From Candidula unifasciata (taxonomy: Eukaryota; Mollusca; Gastropoda; Stylommatophora; Geomitridae): a stretch of DNA of 64,000 nucleotides. This document shows positions 35,051 to 46,544 of the stretch, piece by piece. The position numbers were made by a program, and so were the translations under genes. The notes below the pieces were generated by a model that worked only from the letters and a program-made list of their open reading frames with translations, did not search any database and was not told where the DNA came from. The stretch lies in NCBI GenBank assembly GCA_905116865.2, contig CAJHNH020000803.1, positions 23,501-87,500 on the forward strand, read 5' to 3'. Every line of letters starts with the position of its first letter. Position 1 is the first letter of the stretch.

Positions 35051-35374
35051 GGAGCGTGATTGCCATATCTGCCCCATTCAACCTCGTTAACTTGTTGGTT
35101 ATAATTTGGTTATAATTATATTAAATCTGGACTGTAACAAGCCACAGGTCCTTGTCCACATCATTAGGTGTGTTTGGTATATGATGCCGTTGCTAAATTT
35201 ATATTGCACTAATCGGCATTTTATGCTAGACCAGCCGCCTTTACTTTCCTAAGCTACGAACTTCCATTATACCGTGGTTCCCCCCGGGAAGTGACAAAAT
35301 GTATTTTATAAATCACCTCCATAAAGAGAAGTCACTGATGCTGAAATAAGGGCCCTCATCCTCAAACACATTTG

Positions 35375-35961
35375 ACCAGGTTTTATCGTCATCCATACAG
35401 GTGGCTTAGTCATTTGTGGGATGTGGTCTGGGTGGGCATACACAGCACAGGTGAATGGGTGACCAGGTGATGTCATCAACTGTACAGGTGACTTAGTAAT
35501 TTGTGGGATGTGGTCTGGGTGGGCATACACAGTACAGGTGAATGGGTGACCAGGTTTTGTCATCATCCATACAGGTGGCTTAGTGATTTGTGGGATGTGG
35601 TCTGGGTGGGCATACACAGCACAGGTGAATGGGTGACCAGGTAATGTCATCAACTGTACAGGTGGCTTAGTGATTTGTGGGATGTTGTCTGGGTGGGCAT
35701 ACACAGTACAGGTGAATGGATGACCAGGTGATGTTGTCATCTATACAGGTGGCTTAGTTATTTGTGAGATGTGGTCTGGGTGGGCATACACAGTACAGGT
35801 GAATGGGTGACCAGGTGATGTTGTCATCTATACAGGTGGCTTAGTGATTTGTGGGATGTTGTCTGGGTGGGCATACACAGTACAGGTGAATGGATGACCA
35901 GGTGATGTTGTCATCTGTACAGGTGGCTTAGTGATGTATGGTATGTGGTCTGGGTGGGCAT
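35375..35961 (+). repeat. 87-bp minisatellite
   Basis: About 6.7 units marked by TACAGGTGGCTTAGTGATTT, GTGGGATGTGGTCTGGGTGG, GCATACACAG and GGTGAATGGGTGACCAGG. 87 = 29 codons, so a 144-codon - strand frame is kept open by the period. The last unit is cut by a SINE. Confidence 0.93.
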
Positions 35962-36100
35962 TAAAATTTAGTTGTGTATCCAGTACAGGACGTTGCAGAA
36001 CCAACTCCAGGATTTTTTTGCTGTTGTGGTTTTTCTAGGCAAAATTTACGTCTGGTAGTTTGCCATTGCTTTCTGTGTGATTGGCAGTTGGTACCACTGT
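35962..36100. mobile_element. SINE copy (same family as 20707-20893)
   Basis: TTAGTTGTGTATCCAGTACA, GGACGTTGCAGAACCAACTC, GGTAGTTTGCCATTGCTTTC are the family blocks. Truncated at the tRNA-like end; sits at the end of the 87-bp array. Confidence 0.7.
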
Positions 36101-36199
36101 CTAAAGAAAAATAAAGAAAAGAAAGCAAGGCATTGAGTTCAGCTACAACTAGTATGAGAGTGGAGAAAGCAGCTGTCACAGGTGCAATTGCTAGTTATT

Positions 36200-36510
36200 C
36201 ACTCAGTCATGATCATCATGGACAAAATGTCATGGACCGTGTTGTGTGGAAAGGGCATATCAGAAAGGGAATGAGAGTGAAGGAAAAATGATTGCAGAAA
36301 GGATGAGAGCTGAGCGTCTGAAAAGAAACGAATTAAACACAAATGTTGACAACAATGGTCCTGAAATCCCATGCCATCATTGTGGAAGACTTTTCTTGAC
36401 ACGGTGGGTCTTGCTAGTCACACTCGCCATCGCCATGGGCTTAGTCTCATTCTTCCTAATAGCGCAATATAACACTATCGTCTGGAAAGGTGCCAATCAT
36501 CATGATCACC
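36200..36510 (+). mobile_element. LINE ORF C-terminus with C2H2-like zinc finger (frameshifted)
   Basis: Reads GNESEGKMIAERMRAERLKR, then EIPCHHCGRLFLTR; a one-base shift restores VGLASHTRHRHG. A CxxC...HxxxxH finger at the extreme C-terminus is common in LINE polyproteins. In the unshifted frame it looks like a membrane segment, which is misleading. Confidence 0.7.
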
Positions 36511-36880
36511 CCCAGTTGATGATTCTAGGTATTCGTGCAATCATTTTATGATCACCATATGTTGAATCTAACTATTCATTCAATCATTCTGTAATCACCA
36601 TTTGTTCATTCTGGCTATTCGCTTAATCATTATATGATCACCGCTGTTTGATGATTCTAGCAGTTCTTTCAATCATTCTATGGTCACCATTTGTTGAATC
36701 TAACTAAATATTTAATCTTTCTCTAATCACCAGTTATGATATGATCACCATGAGTTGTTGATTTGTAACTATTCATTCAGTCATTCTGTGATCACCATTT
36801 GTTGATTCTAGTTATTGCCTCAATCATTCTACGATCACTACTTTGTAAGTATTCACCAATTCATTTATTCACATCTAATT
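36511..36880 (+). repeat. ~52-56-bp degenerate minisatellite
   Basis: Six to seven units built on ATTCATTCAATCATTCTGTG, ATCACCATTTGTTGATTCTA. The first unit overlaps the end of the LINE fragment (CATCATGATCACCCCCAGTT), which may be its seed. Confidence 0.7.
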
Positions 36881-37186
36881 CAGAGATTCCCCTCTTCACA
36901 TGTGTAAAAAGAAAGAAAGAAAAAACCCAGTCAAGCAAAACTCGCAGTAAATGCTAACATGTCATTTCAGTAACCCTAGACTTGTATCCAAGTGGTGGAC
37001 ATATAAAACGTAACTATACTGTGGTAAATGATAAAGTATTGATTCTGTGTGTCTCCAATAATAAGTATAGTTTTTGTACTAATGTTTGCTCCACAGAGCT
37101 TGAAGACTAATTTTAGGGGACCTGTTTTTAAATTAAATATCTACATTATTTTGTATTACAAATACTTTATGATAATTTATATTATA

Positions 37187-37376
37187 TGTTAGTTGTGTAT
37201 CCTTTACAGGACGTTGCAGAACCAGCCCCAGCATTTTGGGGCTGTTGTGGTTTTTCTTGTCAAATTTCACGTTTAGTAGTTTGCTATTCCTTCCTGTACG
37301 GTCAGCTCTCGGTAACACTGTTGAAACCAACCCAAGACAAGTTGTCTGGGTTCGACCCCGGCATTATGAAGCATGT
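37187..37376. mobile_element. SINE copy (same family as 20707-20893), near full length
   Basis: GTTAGTTGTGTATCCTTTAC, AGGACGTTGCAGAACCAGCC, and a right end GTCTGGGTTCGACCCCGG, which contains a B-box-like GGTTCGACCCC. Best copy for defining the family. Confidence 0.75.
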
Positions 37377-37539
37377 TTGCAAAGCCTAAGCCATAATTTG
37401 TGTTACACATTGTTGAAATCATTAATGTCAGTGATATTATTTGATAACAATTTTTTGTACATTTATTGCTTATGATTCAATGTTTTTTTTTTTTTTGGTG
37501 TTTTAACGTCTGAACAAAATCCGTCCATCTGGCTGATGA

Positions 37540-37885
37540 TTGTAACTAGGCCTTATATCAGGGGTAGGGCTTATATTACTGGCATTGTTAAGAAATAATG
37601 CTAGGGTTTTCCTTCGGGTTACATCTTTTTTTTCCCTAGGAAATGCAGTAAGGCAACAATTCCTAACCAAATCTATCTCTAACTTTCTTCTTTTACCCCA
37701 CCAGGACATCACACAAGTGATAAACACCCGATGGCACAGAGATCACCCGTGGAGAGGTCCCAGAAACCGCTTTCAGCCATTAGACCATATTTATGGCCGG
37801 GCTATATTTCGGCCCCTGGCAAGAGCCAGAGTAGGGCTTCAAAAAACGAAAAATTGCATCCTACAAGGGGATGTCTAAAATGCCT
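37540..37885 (+). mobile_element. S5 dispersed repeat copy
   Basis: CCCCACCAGGACATCACACA, GAGAGGTCCCAGAAACCGC, GGCCCCTGGCAAGAGCCAGA and GTAGGGCTTC recur at 57890-58105, 56965-57150 and 48365-48565 in the same orientation. Confidence 0.65.
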
Positions 37886-38004
37886 AATGAAATAACCAAA
37901 GATGGATTTAAGTATTACTGAGCTCTTCTAGTCCTACAGTTGCTTGAACTGAGACAGACTGCATTGTAAATCCCAGCTAATATCTCTGTCTTCTTTTTTA
38001 ATAA

Positions 38005-38450
38005 ATATGTTATCTTCTTCTTCTTCTTTTGTCATCTCACTTCTTCTTCTTCTTCTTCTTCTTCATTCACCGGCTGTAAATTCCTGTGAAAGGTCAGGTT
38101 ATTCATTCGCTTGGACTTTTTGGCTTTTTTCTGAACCTGAGTTTTGCATGTACAACCGTTTTTTGCCTTTCTCTGCCTCACGGGTAGATGTACTCTGACT
38201 TCAAGGGAAGTTGTCAGACCTATCTCTAGGATGACTGTAGCCATTGTTTTGTGTGGATCAAGATGTTGAGTTAGTTGTGTGGTGTCCTCTTTGTCCTTTT
38301 GTCTACAGGTGTTGCTTCCGGACTACCCCCTTTAGGGCAGCCCTATATAGAACGGTTAGCCCTCAAGAGAAGGCAGGGGCATATCATGGGCATTCCCTGT
38401 CATCCAAGGAAACTTCCATAAATGCAGAGCCGACACATGACGCTTAGATT
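38005..38450 (-). mobile_element. 1.2-kb retroposon family, 5'-truncated copy
   Basis: Complement of about 14960-15440: CATTCACCGGCTGTAAATTC, GCCTCACGGGTAGATGTACT, CATGGGCATTCCCTGTCATC. Starts on the + strand with (TTC)n, i.e. a (GAA)n 3' tail. Confidence 0.8.
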
Positions 38451-38915
38451 GCAGGTCAACTCAGCCTTAAATATGCTCCAGTTTAAGTTTGAAGACATGG
38501 CAAAAGATCCTTCATTACTGGTGATAATAACCTCTAAATGATGTTAGTTTGCTCCAAGTTTCTGTGTCAGTTAAAATTCATGTTGTCTTGGTCGAAGAAG
38601 GAAAGCATGTAATCCTTTGCTGCTTTTTTATTTAGTGATTCCCTACCTTTCTGTAAAACAAAACAAAGAAAATGTAACTTTTGCACAAAATGACTAAAAT
38701 AATCAAAAATGTAATTTGTGCAGTGGCTTGACAGCTGCGGTGCCGTGGTGGCCGGCCATCATGTTTGCCTGTCTGATGTAGGTGTCAGTCCCCTGGTTGT
38801 CTATAAAATGTGGCGGGAGTCTGAGCATTAATGGATATTTTATAGTGCCATGAAGAAAAACCCAACGCATTACTTGTGTAAAGATAAATTTACTTAGAAA
38901 TAAAAGTAATAGTAA
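38451..38915. other. Unassigned DNA
   Basis: 38700-38850 has a CGGTGCCGTGGTGGCCGGCC stretch that could be a SINE head, but no family match elsewhere in the window is clear. Confidence 0.4.
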
Positions 38916-38919
38916 AGAC

Positions 38920-39185
38920 CTTTTCTATGCCTTCAGGCGTACTGGGCATGTACGGCTAGTCCGGCCTTTTATTTTATAGACCAATCTGCACTTGGTGGAT
39001 GATGTGGTCAACATCACACTGGCCGCCTTTACTTCCTAGGACTGCACCTGGTGCCCACTCAAGGCTGGGTCGATCTGGGAGCTAAGGTAATTTTTTAAGA
39101 GAGCCTGATTCTGTAAGGACTGGAACCTACAACCTTCCAATCCACAGGCAAGCGTCTGGCTGCTACACCACCGTGTCTTCCTTTC
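38920..39185 (-). mobile_element. S1 tRNA-derived SINE, near full length
   Basis: Reverse strand: GGTGTAGCAGCCAGACGCTT (A-box region), GGAAGGTTGTAGGTTCCAGT (B-box region GGTTCCAGT), then TTAGCTCCCAGATCGACCCA and the body. Same layout as 53540-53795. Confidence 0.75.
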
Positions 39186-39189
39186 TCAT

Positions 39190-40390
39190 AAATAGAAAAC
39201 CAATTTATATTCTTCCTGCTGTGTGCTTTTTTCAATAACTGATTTATCTTCTGTTTTTGTTTTTGTTTTTTTTAAACAGATATTATGTAATCCTTGAGTT
39301 GGTTTTTCTCATTATCTACCAAATTAAGACACCTTGCCACAGTAACGGTAATTCATGTTCATGTTCTTATCTTTTTAAACATTAAAGAGTTTTTACGTTG
39401 ATATGAAATGACAGGATCCATTGCTAACCATCCAGCTCTGTATTGAAAAAAAATGGGTTGCATGCGTCCCCCACGACACTTAACGATGAAAAAGAAGTTG
39501 ATGATTATGGCGATGATGATGATGATGATGATGAAATAATTGAGAGAAGTGTTTTTAATTTTGGCTGTGATTTCTCAGCTGTAATAAATATTTATGTTGC
39601 CAAAAATGTGAAATAGGCATTGCTTTGGTATTTTGCACAGTTGTGATAAGGTAAAGCTTTTCTAGCTGGGTAACATGTGGCGCATGGCATGTTAACTATT
39701 TTTTGCACCAAGAATTGCACTACATGTTTGTTGCTTGCTCCATACATGCAGAGTATCTTTCAGTTTTTTCCACTAATATTTATGACAGAGGAACAGCTCC
39801 ATGGGAGAATATTCATGAGAGCCTTCTGTCGTGGCCTGGAGGAGTGCCAGCCCCTGAACTATTATTTATTCTTAAAGCTTGTAAGCTGGGGACAGGCATG
39901 ACCTCCCATGCAGTCTGCAAGGCACTTGATGTTGATGCTGTTTCAATAATATCTTTTCACATCAGTGTGCAGATCTATTTGTTACTTGCTCTATAATATT
40001 TGTCTTAGGAAATGTTTGTAAAACACTTGATGCCTTTTTTTTTAAATTGTGTTTTCAATCTTGTTTGTGTGAAAAACAATTTATAGCTGTATTTACAAAA
40101 TACACTTTTGTGACAGAATCTTCAAGCCAACGGTTTAAAGCAACTTCTCATTTATAATACTATTTATAGCTTGCACTATAATGACTGTTTACAATTAGCA
40201 TTGTTTATAACACCATTTATTTATTTAAACTGTTGTGTAAAATTTTTAATAAGCGCTGTTTGATGAATGTATTCTTGTGTAGAGAATGCTATAGCACTAT
40301 CTGTAAGATGATAAATGTTATTTATATATACATAATGTATTTTTTTTTAAATGATGTTTTACATTTAAAAACATGTTTGTTTTTTGTTAA
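39190..40390. other. AT-rich single-copy DNA, possible distal 3' UTR or intergenic
   Basis: Holds a (GAT)n at 39508-39533 and an AATAAA at about 39582. Frames at 39677-39996 have no recognisable domain. Whether this is FAR 3' UTR cannot be decided from sequence alone. Confidence 0.5.
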
Positions 40391-40393
40391 AAG

Positions 40394-40870
40394 ATGCATA
40401 CACATGTCATAATTGTAACAGACTCTGAAAGCATGCTGAGAAAGGTGAAGTCAGGGATGCTTCAAGCAGAGTGGCTAGCTTCACTGGGAAGGTCATGGGT
40501 AGTGAGCATACTTTGGATCTTTTCTCTAGGCTATGCCAGTGTGGTGGGTAATGAACAGGCAGACATATTGGCTGGATCTGCACCATTGGGTGGTGAATTT
40601 ATAAATGACAAGGCAAATGTGGTCAAGTCCCTTTGGGAACAAGCAACTGAATCGGTAGACAAACAAGATTATTATGGCTTGGAGAGAATGAGGCACCTGG
40701 GTGTAACCAGAGGGTCTGGCCAGCTGACTACACTCAGAGAAAAGGCAAGATGAACATATAACCAAATTGTGACTGGTACCATCAGTATTGAAACTCTGCA
40801 CTGGCTGCTGAAGATGAGGATGGAGCACATATGGGAATGCACCCAGTGCTGGGATGTCAGTTCTTGACTC
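40394..40870 (+). pseudogene. RH-family LINE: RNase H C-terminal part and tail
   Basis: Longest open copy of the RH tail: VIIVTDSESMLRKVKSGMLQ, AEWLASLGRSW, GYASVVGNEQADILAGSAPL, GGEFINDKANVVKSLWEQ, DYYGLERMRHLGVTRGSGQL, then after a TGA, ETLHWLLKM and HIWECTQCWDVSS. The Asp of VTDSES and of NEQAD fit RNase H catalytic positions. N-terminal RT is missing (5' truncation). Confidence 0.85.
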
Positions 40871-40879
40871 AACTCAAAT

Positions 40880-41090
40880 GTGTTTTGTGAGGTGGAAGTA
40901 CAATGTGATGGTGGGAAATTTGGAGGGAGAAGAGGCAGAAAGAGACCAAGAGAGAACAAAACTGGACACTTTGACATCACTGCATGGAAGATCATCTGTG
41001 TCAGAATTGATTCAAAATACAGGAGACAGAAGTTGTGGATAGACGTGACTACTGACAGCACGGACTGTAAAAAGAAGAAGAAGTATTTGG
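40880..41090 (+). mobile_element. LINE ORF C-terminal tail
   Basis: GGKFGGRRGRKRPRENKTGH then a damaged 'SLHGRSSVSELIQNT' and 'DRSCG' with (GAA)n tail; matches the end of the 32200-32700 element. Confidence 0.6.
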
Positions 41091-41264
41091 ATATTTGTAT
41101 TCTTCAACACCAGTGCAGTGACATTGTTTCACACCACTGTAAACACCTCTCAGTAATTCTTATTCTTAATTAACCGTAGAAAGATTGTTGGCTGATTGTG
41201 TTGCGGTTTACAGCTGGGCGGTCATCTGTGCATCTTCCAACCCAACACATCTAAGTTCATCATC

Positions 41265-41400
41265 AATCAGCAGGTTCTATCAGAACGTCGCTCTCGTCAC
41301 GTCACGGCAGAAAGTTCTCCAACCTTGTGTGCTTTCATAACTAATACATCTTCAGTGTTTTGTATCCACATCTAAAGAGGTCTGCCTGTGCCTCTTTTTC
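41265..41400 (-). mobile_element. LINE tail fragment
   Basis: CAGAACGTCGCTCTCGTCAC and CTTGTGTGCTTTCATAACTA follow the 27360-27500 LINE copy in the same orientation. Confidence 0.55.
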
Positions 41401-41449
41401 TGGGAACTTTAGTCACTAATTTCAGCAAATCCTTTTTAGTTGCCTTTTA

Positions 41450-41630
41450 CGAGTTGAGTCAAGAACTGATATCACAGCACTCGGGGCATTCCCATGTGTG
41501 CTCTGTCCTCATCTTCAGCAGCCAGCACAGAGTTTCAATACTGATGGTACTGGTCACAATCTGGTTAAATGTCTGTCTTGCCTTTTCTCTGAGTGTAGTG
41601 AGCTGGCCAGACCCTCTGGTTATTGCCTTT
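41450..41630 (-). mobile_element. RH-family LINE 3' end
   Basis: GAGTTGAGTCAAGAACTGAT, ATCACAGCACTCGGGGCATT, CATCTTCAGCAGCCAGCACA, GTGAGCTGGCCAGACCCTCT: near-identical to 432-655. Confidence 0.8.
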
Positions 41631-41929
41631 TACAAATGCTTGTTAAGCAGCAGTGGGGCTTTTATTTTTTCCCAAAAATAAGGCCCAATGGAAAATAGTT
41701 CTCTTTCAAAATGATGCCTTCCCCATGTGGATTCCGGGACCCCATTGTAGGGAAAACAAGAATAGACCCACTGCCACCCGAACAAGTATGTCTTAAGGGT
41801 TGAGTAATAGGGGCATTCCTTTGATGTGGGAGTATATCTGCTAGAGAGTCGATGAACACCCAGCTGCACACAAATAAGCTAGTAAAATGAAATGAATATA
41901 CACACAAAACACTGGTCGTAGTGCGGAGC

Positions 41930-42012
41930 CAAAGTCCAAGTGGATGAACATCCAGGACTTTCCACCGGAGCTTACAGTCGGTGACCGAAGAAGAAGAAGA
42001 AGAAAATTTTGC
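41930..42012 (+). mobile_element. 3' end of the 1.2-kb retroposon family
   Basis: CCAAAGTCCAAGTGGATGAA, ACTTTCCACCGGAGCTTACA, GTCGGTGACC then (GAA)n. Confidence 0.65.
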
Positions 42013-42117
42013 CTGTGCAAAAAAGACCCTGTCAGGCTGAGCAGTGAGCTGAAGAAAGAATTCCAACATCTTATCTTACATACAGCTAAGTAGCTTTATC
42101 AGTTTGTCTGAGAATCT

Positions 42118-42320
42118 GCTTTTTCATGTTCACCGGCTGTAAACTCTCAAGTGGAAAGAACTGGTTGTTCGTCCACTTCTGGGCATTAGCATTGTTTCAG
42201 AACTTGAATTCTGCATAGGCATTAGTTTTATAGATCTGGATTATTTGTATGCAGGTTGTTGGTTCCTCACCTCTCAGGCAGAGGAACTCTTGACTTTGAA
42301 GGAAACACTCCTGTTTAGTT
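42118..42320 (-). mobile_element. 1.2-kb retroposon family 3' end
   Basis: TTCACCGGCTGTAAACTCTC, TTTATAGATCTGGATTATTT, CTCACCTCTCAGGCAGAGGA, parallel to 22830-22990. Together with 41930-42012 it forms an inverted pair about 110 bp apart. Confidence 0.65.
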
Positions 42321-42344
42321 TAATATTTGTTAAAGGGCAATCGG

Positions 42345-42432
42345 TCTTCTCCCCCCCTCCCACCCACTCACCCACCCACAGTGGGTCTTCTTCCTTCCCC
42401 TCTACCCACTCACCCACCCATAGTGGGCTGCA
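42345..42432 (+). repeat. C-rich tandem duplication
   Basis: Two units of CCCACTCACCCACCCA plus AGTGGG, with poly-C runs. Confidence 0.7.
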
Positions 42433-42559
42433 GGAGTCCATTTTCAAAATGGACACTACGCACGGCAAAGTTTATGCTTCTGCCAGACGGTGGCCGTTAC
42501 ACTTTTGCTTCATATGTAGACTGAAAAGATATAGTTTCGTCGCCCAGCTACTAAGTTGA

Positions 42560-43060
42560 GAGCATGGTATGACCCCATGAGCTGCGGATTTTTGTAATAT
42601 TTTTTTTTTAAATGCTTTTTCGACTGTGACCGATGTGGTGTTGTGTTGTGAATTGTTGATTCAGAAAATGGTGTGTGGCCTGTCGTAGCAATATTGGTGG
42701 TGCCCTTGTGTGATTAAAATTGATCGCGTGTGCAACTACTGATTTGTTGGTTACCTCTGCTACCGTCGATGATAAAGTGCATTTCTAATGTTGGACTGTT
42801 TGTGATATCACTTCTGATGGCTACCATATGCTTTTAATGTGTGTGTATTCTAGTGCATATGCTGATACAGCAGTCTGTCAATCTCTCCACAAGTGACTGT
42901 GATGAACATTCTGTGTGTTTTTAGTCGGCACAGGAGCGAAGCAACTATGGGGTGATTCGTTTGCTATGAAGCTGAAAATAACATAAGGAGTCCATTTGGG
43001 GTGGATGTCTGGGAATAAAAAGCTTAGGAATAAGATGATACTTTGTTGTTTATCTATGTA
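42560..43060. other. Unassigned single-copy DNA
   Basis: No repeat family, domain or convincing frame. Confidence 0.55.
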
Positions 43061-43064
43061 TAAT

Positions 43065-43485
43065 TCAACCTTGTTGATTGTTCTCGATGAGTGATTGTTG
43101 TTGGTGAATTATTGTGCTCATTGAATGAATGTTCTTGGTGAATTATTGTGCTCATTAAATGAATGTTCTTGGTGAATTACTGGGCTCATTGAATGAATGT
43201 TCTTGATGAATCATTGTTCCTGGTGACTGGTTGCTCTTCGTGAATGATTGTACTTAATGAATGATTGTGGTCACGGAATGAATGTTCTTGGTGAATCATT
43301 GTTCCTGGTGACTGGTTTTTTTTTTGTGTGAATTATTGTGCTCACTGAATTAATGTTCTTGGCGAATCATTGTTCCTGATGACTGGTTGCTCTTGGTAAA
43401 TGTTTGTTCTCGGTGAGTGATTATTCTTGATGATTGATTACTCCTGGTGAATGATTGTTGTTGGTGAATGATTCTTTTTCATAAA
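43065..43485 (+). repeat. Degenerate short-unit repeat (TTCTTGGTGAATGATTG-like)
   Basis: Many diverged copies of GTTCTTGGTGAATNATTGT and ATTGTGCTCATTGAATGAAT; a ~58-bp higher-order period is visible between 43080 and 43340. Confidence 0.75.
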
Positions 43486-43559
43486 TGTTAAAAGTGGCCT
43501 TGAGGCCAGGCAGCAGCTGACGACAGTTGCGGTCTGTTTTCTTCGAAGAGGCCTTGAAC

Positions 43560-43800
43560 TGCAGGTGTATGTTTCATATTTTGGCATCTGCTGGTTTTGG
43601 TTACTGTATTGTAAATTATGGTATGGGGCATCGCAGTTCGACCCAGGCTAAATTGGGTACCAGGATGGATGTCCTGGGGAGGTATAAAGATGGCCGCATA
43701 ATGCTGATGACATTCCCCACCTAGTGCCGATTGGTCTGTAAAAATATTAGGTGCTCTTCCCATATGCCTCATGTGCCCAAGGCGTGAAAAGGGATCTTTA
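43560..43800 (+). mobile_element. S1 SINE body
   Basis: CAGTTCGACCCAGGCTAAAT, TGGGTACCAGGATGGATGTC, TAATGCTGATGACATTCCCC, GCCGATTGGTCTGTAAAAAT, all S1 blocks in forward orientation. Confidence 0.65.
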
Positions 43801-44510
43801 CTTTTTAAAATTTTATTGTAAAATTATTCTGACTAATGTATGATTTCCATTTAATTCAGTTAATTTGGAGCTTTAAGTATTGTTTATTAATGGATAAGAA
43901 TAATTTAATGGCTTTATACAACTTCATTTACACACATGTTCAGTAATTTTTCAGTCATGTTTGATCACATATCCGAGTGAAGCTTTAAATATTTACATTG
44001 ATTTATAACTTAATTAATTCACATCTGCCACAGCCATATCCAATAATAAATAATTAGAGCCAATTTATTTAATGTACAATTGCTTAATGAAACCAAACAG
44101 CCACCAAATTCTGTGATTGGTCCTGTATAGCAAGCACAACTAACTTGTATTTAGATGTGTAGAAAGTTATTTGGTTGATCGACTTATTATCCTCTTTGGA
44201 CAAGTCCTTAAGTGCTTAGTTGCCATCTTCTGAAGATGTTTTTAGTGCTTGGGGACTGAGAACACCAGTCCTGTAATGGTTTACTTTTCTTCTTTGGCTA
44301 CCTGTAGAGTGTTCATGTCTGGTGGTACCTCTTTTGACCTGAAGATACTTAGAAAATACTTGGACATATGGCCAGTATCTAGAAATATTGTGTGTCAGTA
44401 AAGGTCATGGTGACCTTTTGACCGGTCAAACGAAATCAACGAAACAAGATAGAAATGTGAAATCTTCACCAAATGAAAGGAAAACTCCAAGTTTTGCACG
44501 TGCTTAAACA
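43801..44510. other. Unassigned AT-rich DNA
   Basis: No gene or element recognised. Confidence 0.55.
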
Positions 44511-44514
44511 TCAT

Positions 44515-44825
44515 ACTATGATGCGCAGTCGATAGGAGACTCGCTTTCAAATCCAGCTGCAACTCACTGCAGCCCATGGCCGATGTTCAAAACCGGGCGG
44601 TTCCTGTGGTTCACCCAGCCTCTAGGTAATGGGTACCAAAGTTAACACACTGGGGTAAATGGAGGAACGTCGCTGTAGCTACAAAGTTGCCTGCGGACGA
44701 TGACACAGTGGGACAGTTTCTTATCAGCTGTCCCTACTGGTGGCAGAGCACTTATGGTGCAATAATGCTGGTTCATATCTCCCGACTTAACCTTTACCTG
44801 TACTATGATTTCACATTTCTACCTT
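44515..44825 (+). mobile_element. S4 SINE copy 1
   Basis: Shares with 46030-46335: GCAACTCACTGCAGCCCATG, GGAACGTCGCTGTAGCTAC, CAGTTTCTTATCAGCTGTC, TACTGGTGGCAGAGCACTTA. GATGTTCAAAACC near 44582 looks like a worn B box. Confidence 0.7.
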
Positions 44826-45066
44826 GTTTCGTTGATTTCCTATGACCGGTCAAACATGCAGCATAACTTTACGGACACACGGTTTATGAGTGTGAGTAGG
44901 TCCCACAATTTACTGCGGCCCGTGGAATTTACTCATTCTTGAAATAGGGAATCTGTTTTGTCACCACTATGGTATTCTCTGTCACAAGACAATCTACGAG
45001 CTGAGAGCACATTCTCTTTAATAACAAATAAATATTAACTTTATAAATATTATTCAATAGTTTTTT

Positions 45067-45735
45067 TGAATACATCATCATCATGATAAACCACTTCTCA
45101 GGTTAAGCCTCGTAGGGAGGAGTAATTTTTGATCCGTGCACACTGGCTGTTGTCAAGCCATAAAGGTCTAGAGTGTCTTTAATGTTGTCAATCCACATTT
45201 TCATGGCCGTCCTCTTGCTCATGCAACTAACTTTCTGAGATGTAGTGCCTCTGATGATATTTGATGATATTGCATTCTAATGAAATGACCAAACCACTTG
45301 ATCTGCTGTTTCTGGATGTCGTTCTCACTATTTGTGTGATAGTATCATTTATTAACTAAATCTCAGATGGTAAAGCTGGTGGCTTTTCTCAGGCATCTCA
45401 TCTCCCAAGTGGTGATTTTGCGTACTTGGACATTAGAAAATGTCCAGGTTTGGCACTGGTAGCCTAATGTTGGAATGAATATGCTGTTTATAATCTGTCT
45501 CTTGGCACTCATAGTTATGTTTGGAGGTCTTCATTAAAGGTGGCAATTGGTATGTAAGCGCACTAGCTTTCTGATATCTGGTTTCTATTTATCTGCCAAT
45601 TCTGCCATCTTCTGTGATCATTACTTCCTAGATATTTACATTCCCTAACTTGATTCAGACCAGAACCATTCAGCTGCATGTGTAAGGGGCCTAGAGGTTC
45701 TACTAACTTTCATTGTTTCGGTTTTGTTTGTATAT
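45067..45735 (-). mobile_element. LINE reverse transcriptase C-terminal pseudogene
   Basis: About 80% similar by eye to 63140-63840 across its length, same strand: GGGAGGAGTAATTTTTGATC tail, TCAATCCACATTTTCATGGC, CAAACCACTTGATCTGCTGT (KQQIKWFGH), TCTCATCTCCCAAGTGGTGA, CTGCCATCTTCTGTGATCAT (EDGR). Frameshifts are frequent. Confidence 0.85.
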
Positions 45736-46029
45736 GTAAGCAAATGTGGGGATTAAAATGTACAAATGTGAGCACATTTATATACCTATTTGATTACAAT
45801 TGCTGATTAGTTATATAAAAAATTGCTTCCATTTTGCTTAGGTTTCGAATTAGCCATATGATACTGTCTGTACTGCAGAATTTGATAAAGAATGCCGTGG
45901 AATTGTTTTATTTTTTTTTTTAGTTGCCAGGGTAAATCGTGGGCCCTAGTGTTGATGTTAAACTCAATTTCATTTTGATCTGTTTGCTTGGTAAATTTAA
46001 CTGTGTGTGTTTTATAAATTTGATCTGCG

Positions 46030-46335
46030 TTATTTATGGGCCACATTAGCGTAGTCGAAAGAAGATTTGCTTTAAATTCAGTTGCAACTCGCTGCAGCCC
46101 ATGGTCGGTGTTTGAAACTGGACAGTTCCCAGGGTTCATCCAGCCACTAGGGAATGGGTACCAGAGTTAACACTCTGGGGTAAATGGAAGAACGTCGCTG
46201 TAGCTACGGAGTTTTGTGCGGATGGCGACACAGGCTGACAGTTTCTTATCAGCTGTCGCTACTGGTGGCAGAGCACTTATGGTTTATAACCGAGTGCAAT
46301 GACTCTGGCTTACATCTCCAGACTTTACCTTTACT
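46030..46335 (+). mobile_element. S4 SINE copy 2
   Basis: Begins GGCCACATTAGCGTAGTCGA (TAGCGTAGTCG fits an A box) and carries GTCGGTGTTTGAAACTGG (B-box region), then the S4 body ending TCCAGACTTTACCTTTAC. Confidence 0.72.
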
Positions 46336-46544
46336 TTTTGCATCATTTAGTGATTTAGAGAAATCTGTTATATATTTAATCAGTCATATATGTTTTGTAC
46401 ATTCAGCCATGTGTGCTTTATACATTGGTCCGTAAACTTTAAATCATCTTGAAAATTTGATCGATGCCTCTGCCTGGTTTACTTCTGTTGCTAATTAAAG
46501 AAATACAAAACAAGGGTTTCATTGAAGCTTCAGTTCCAGTTTTA

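Noticed and set aside
36246..36551. Small membrane protein
   Set aside because: The hydrophobic stretch results from a frameshift in a LINE zinc-finger C-terminus.
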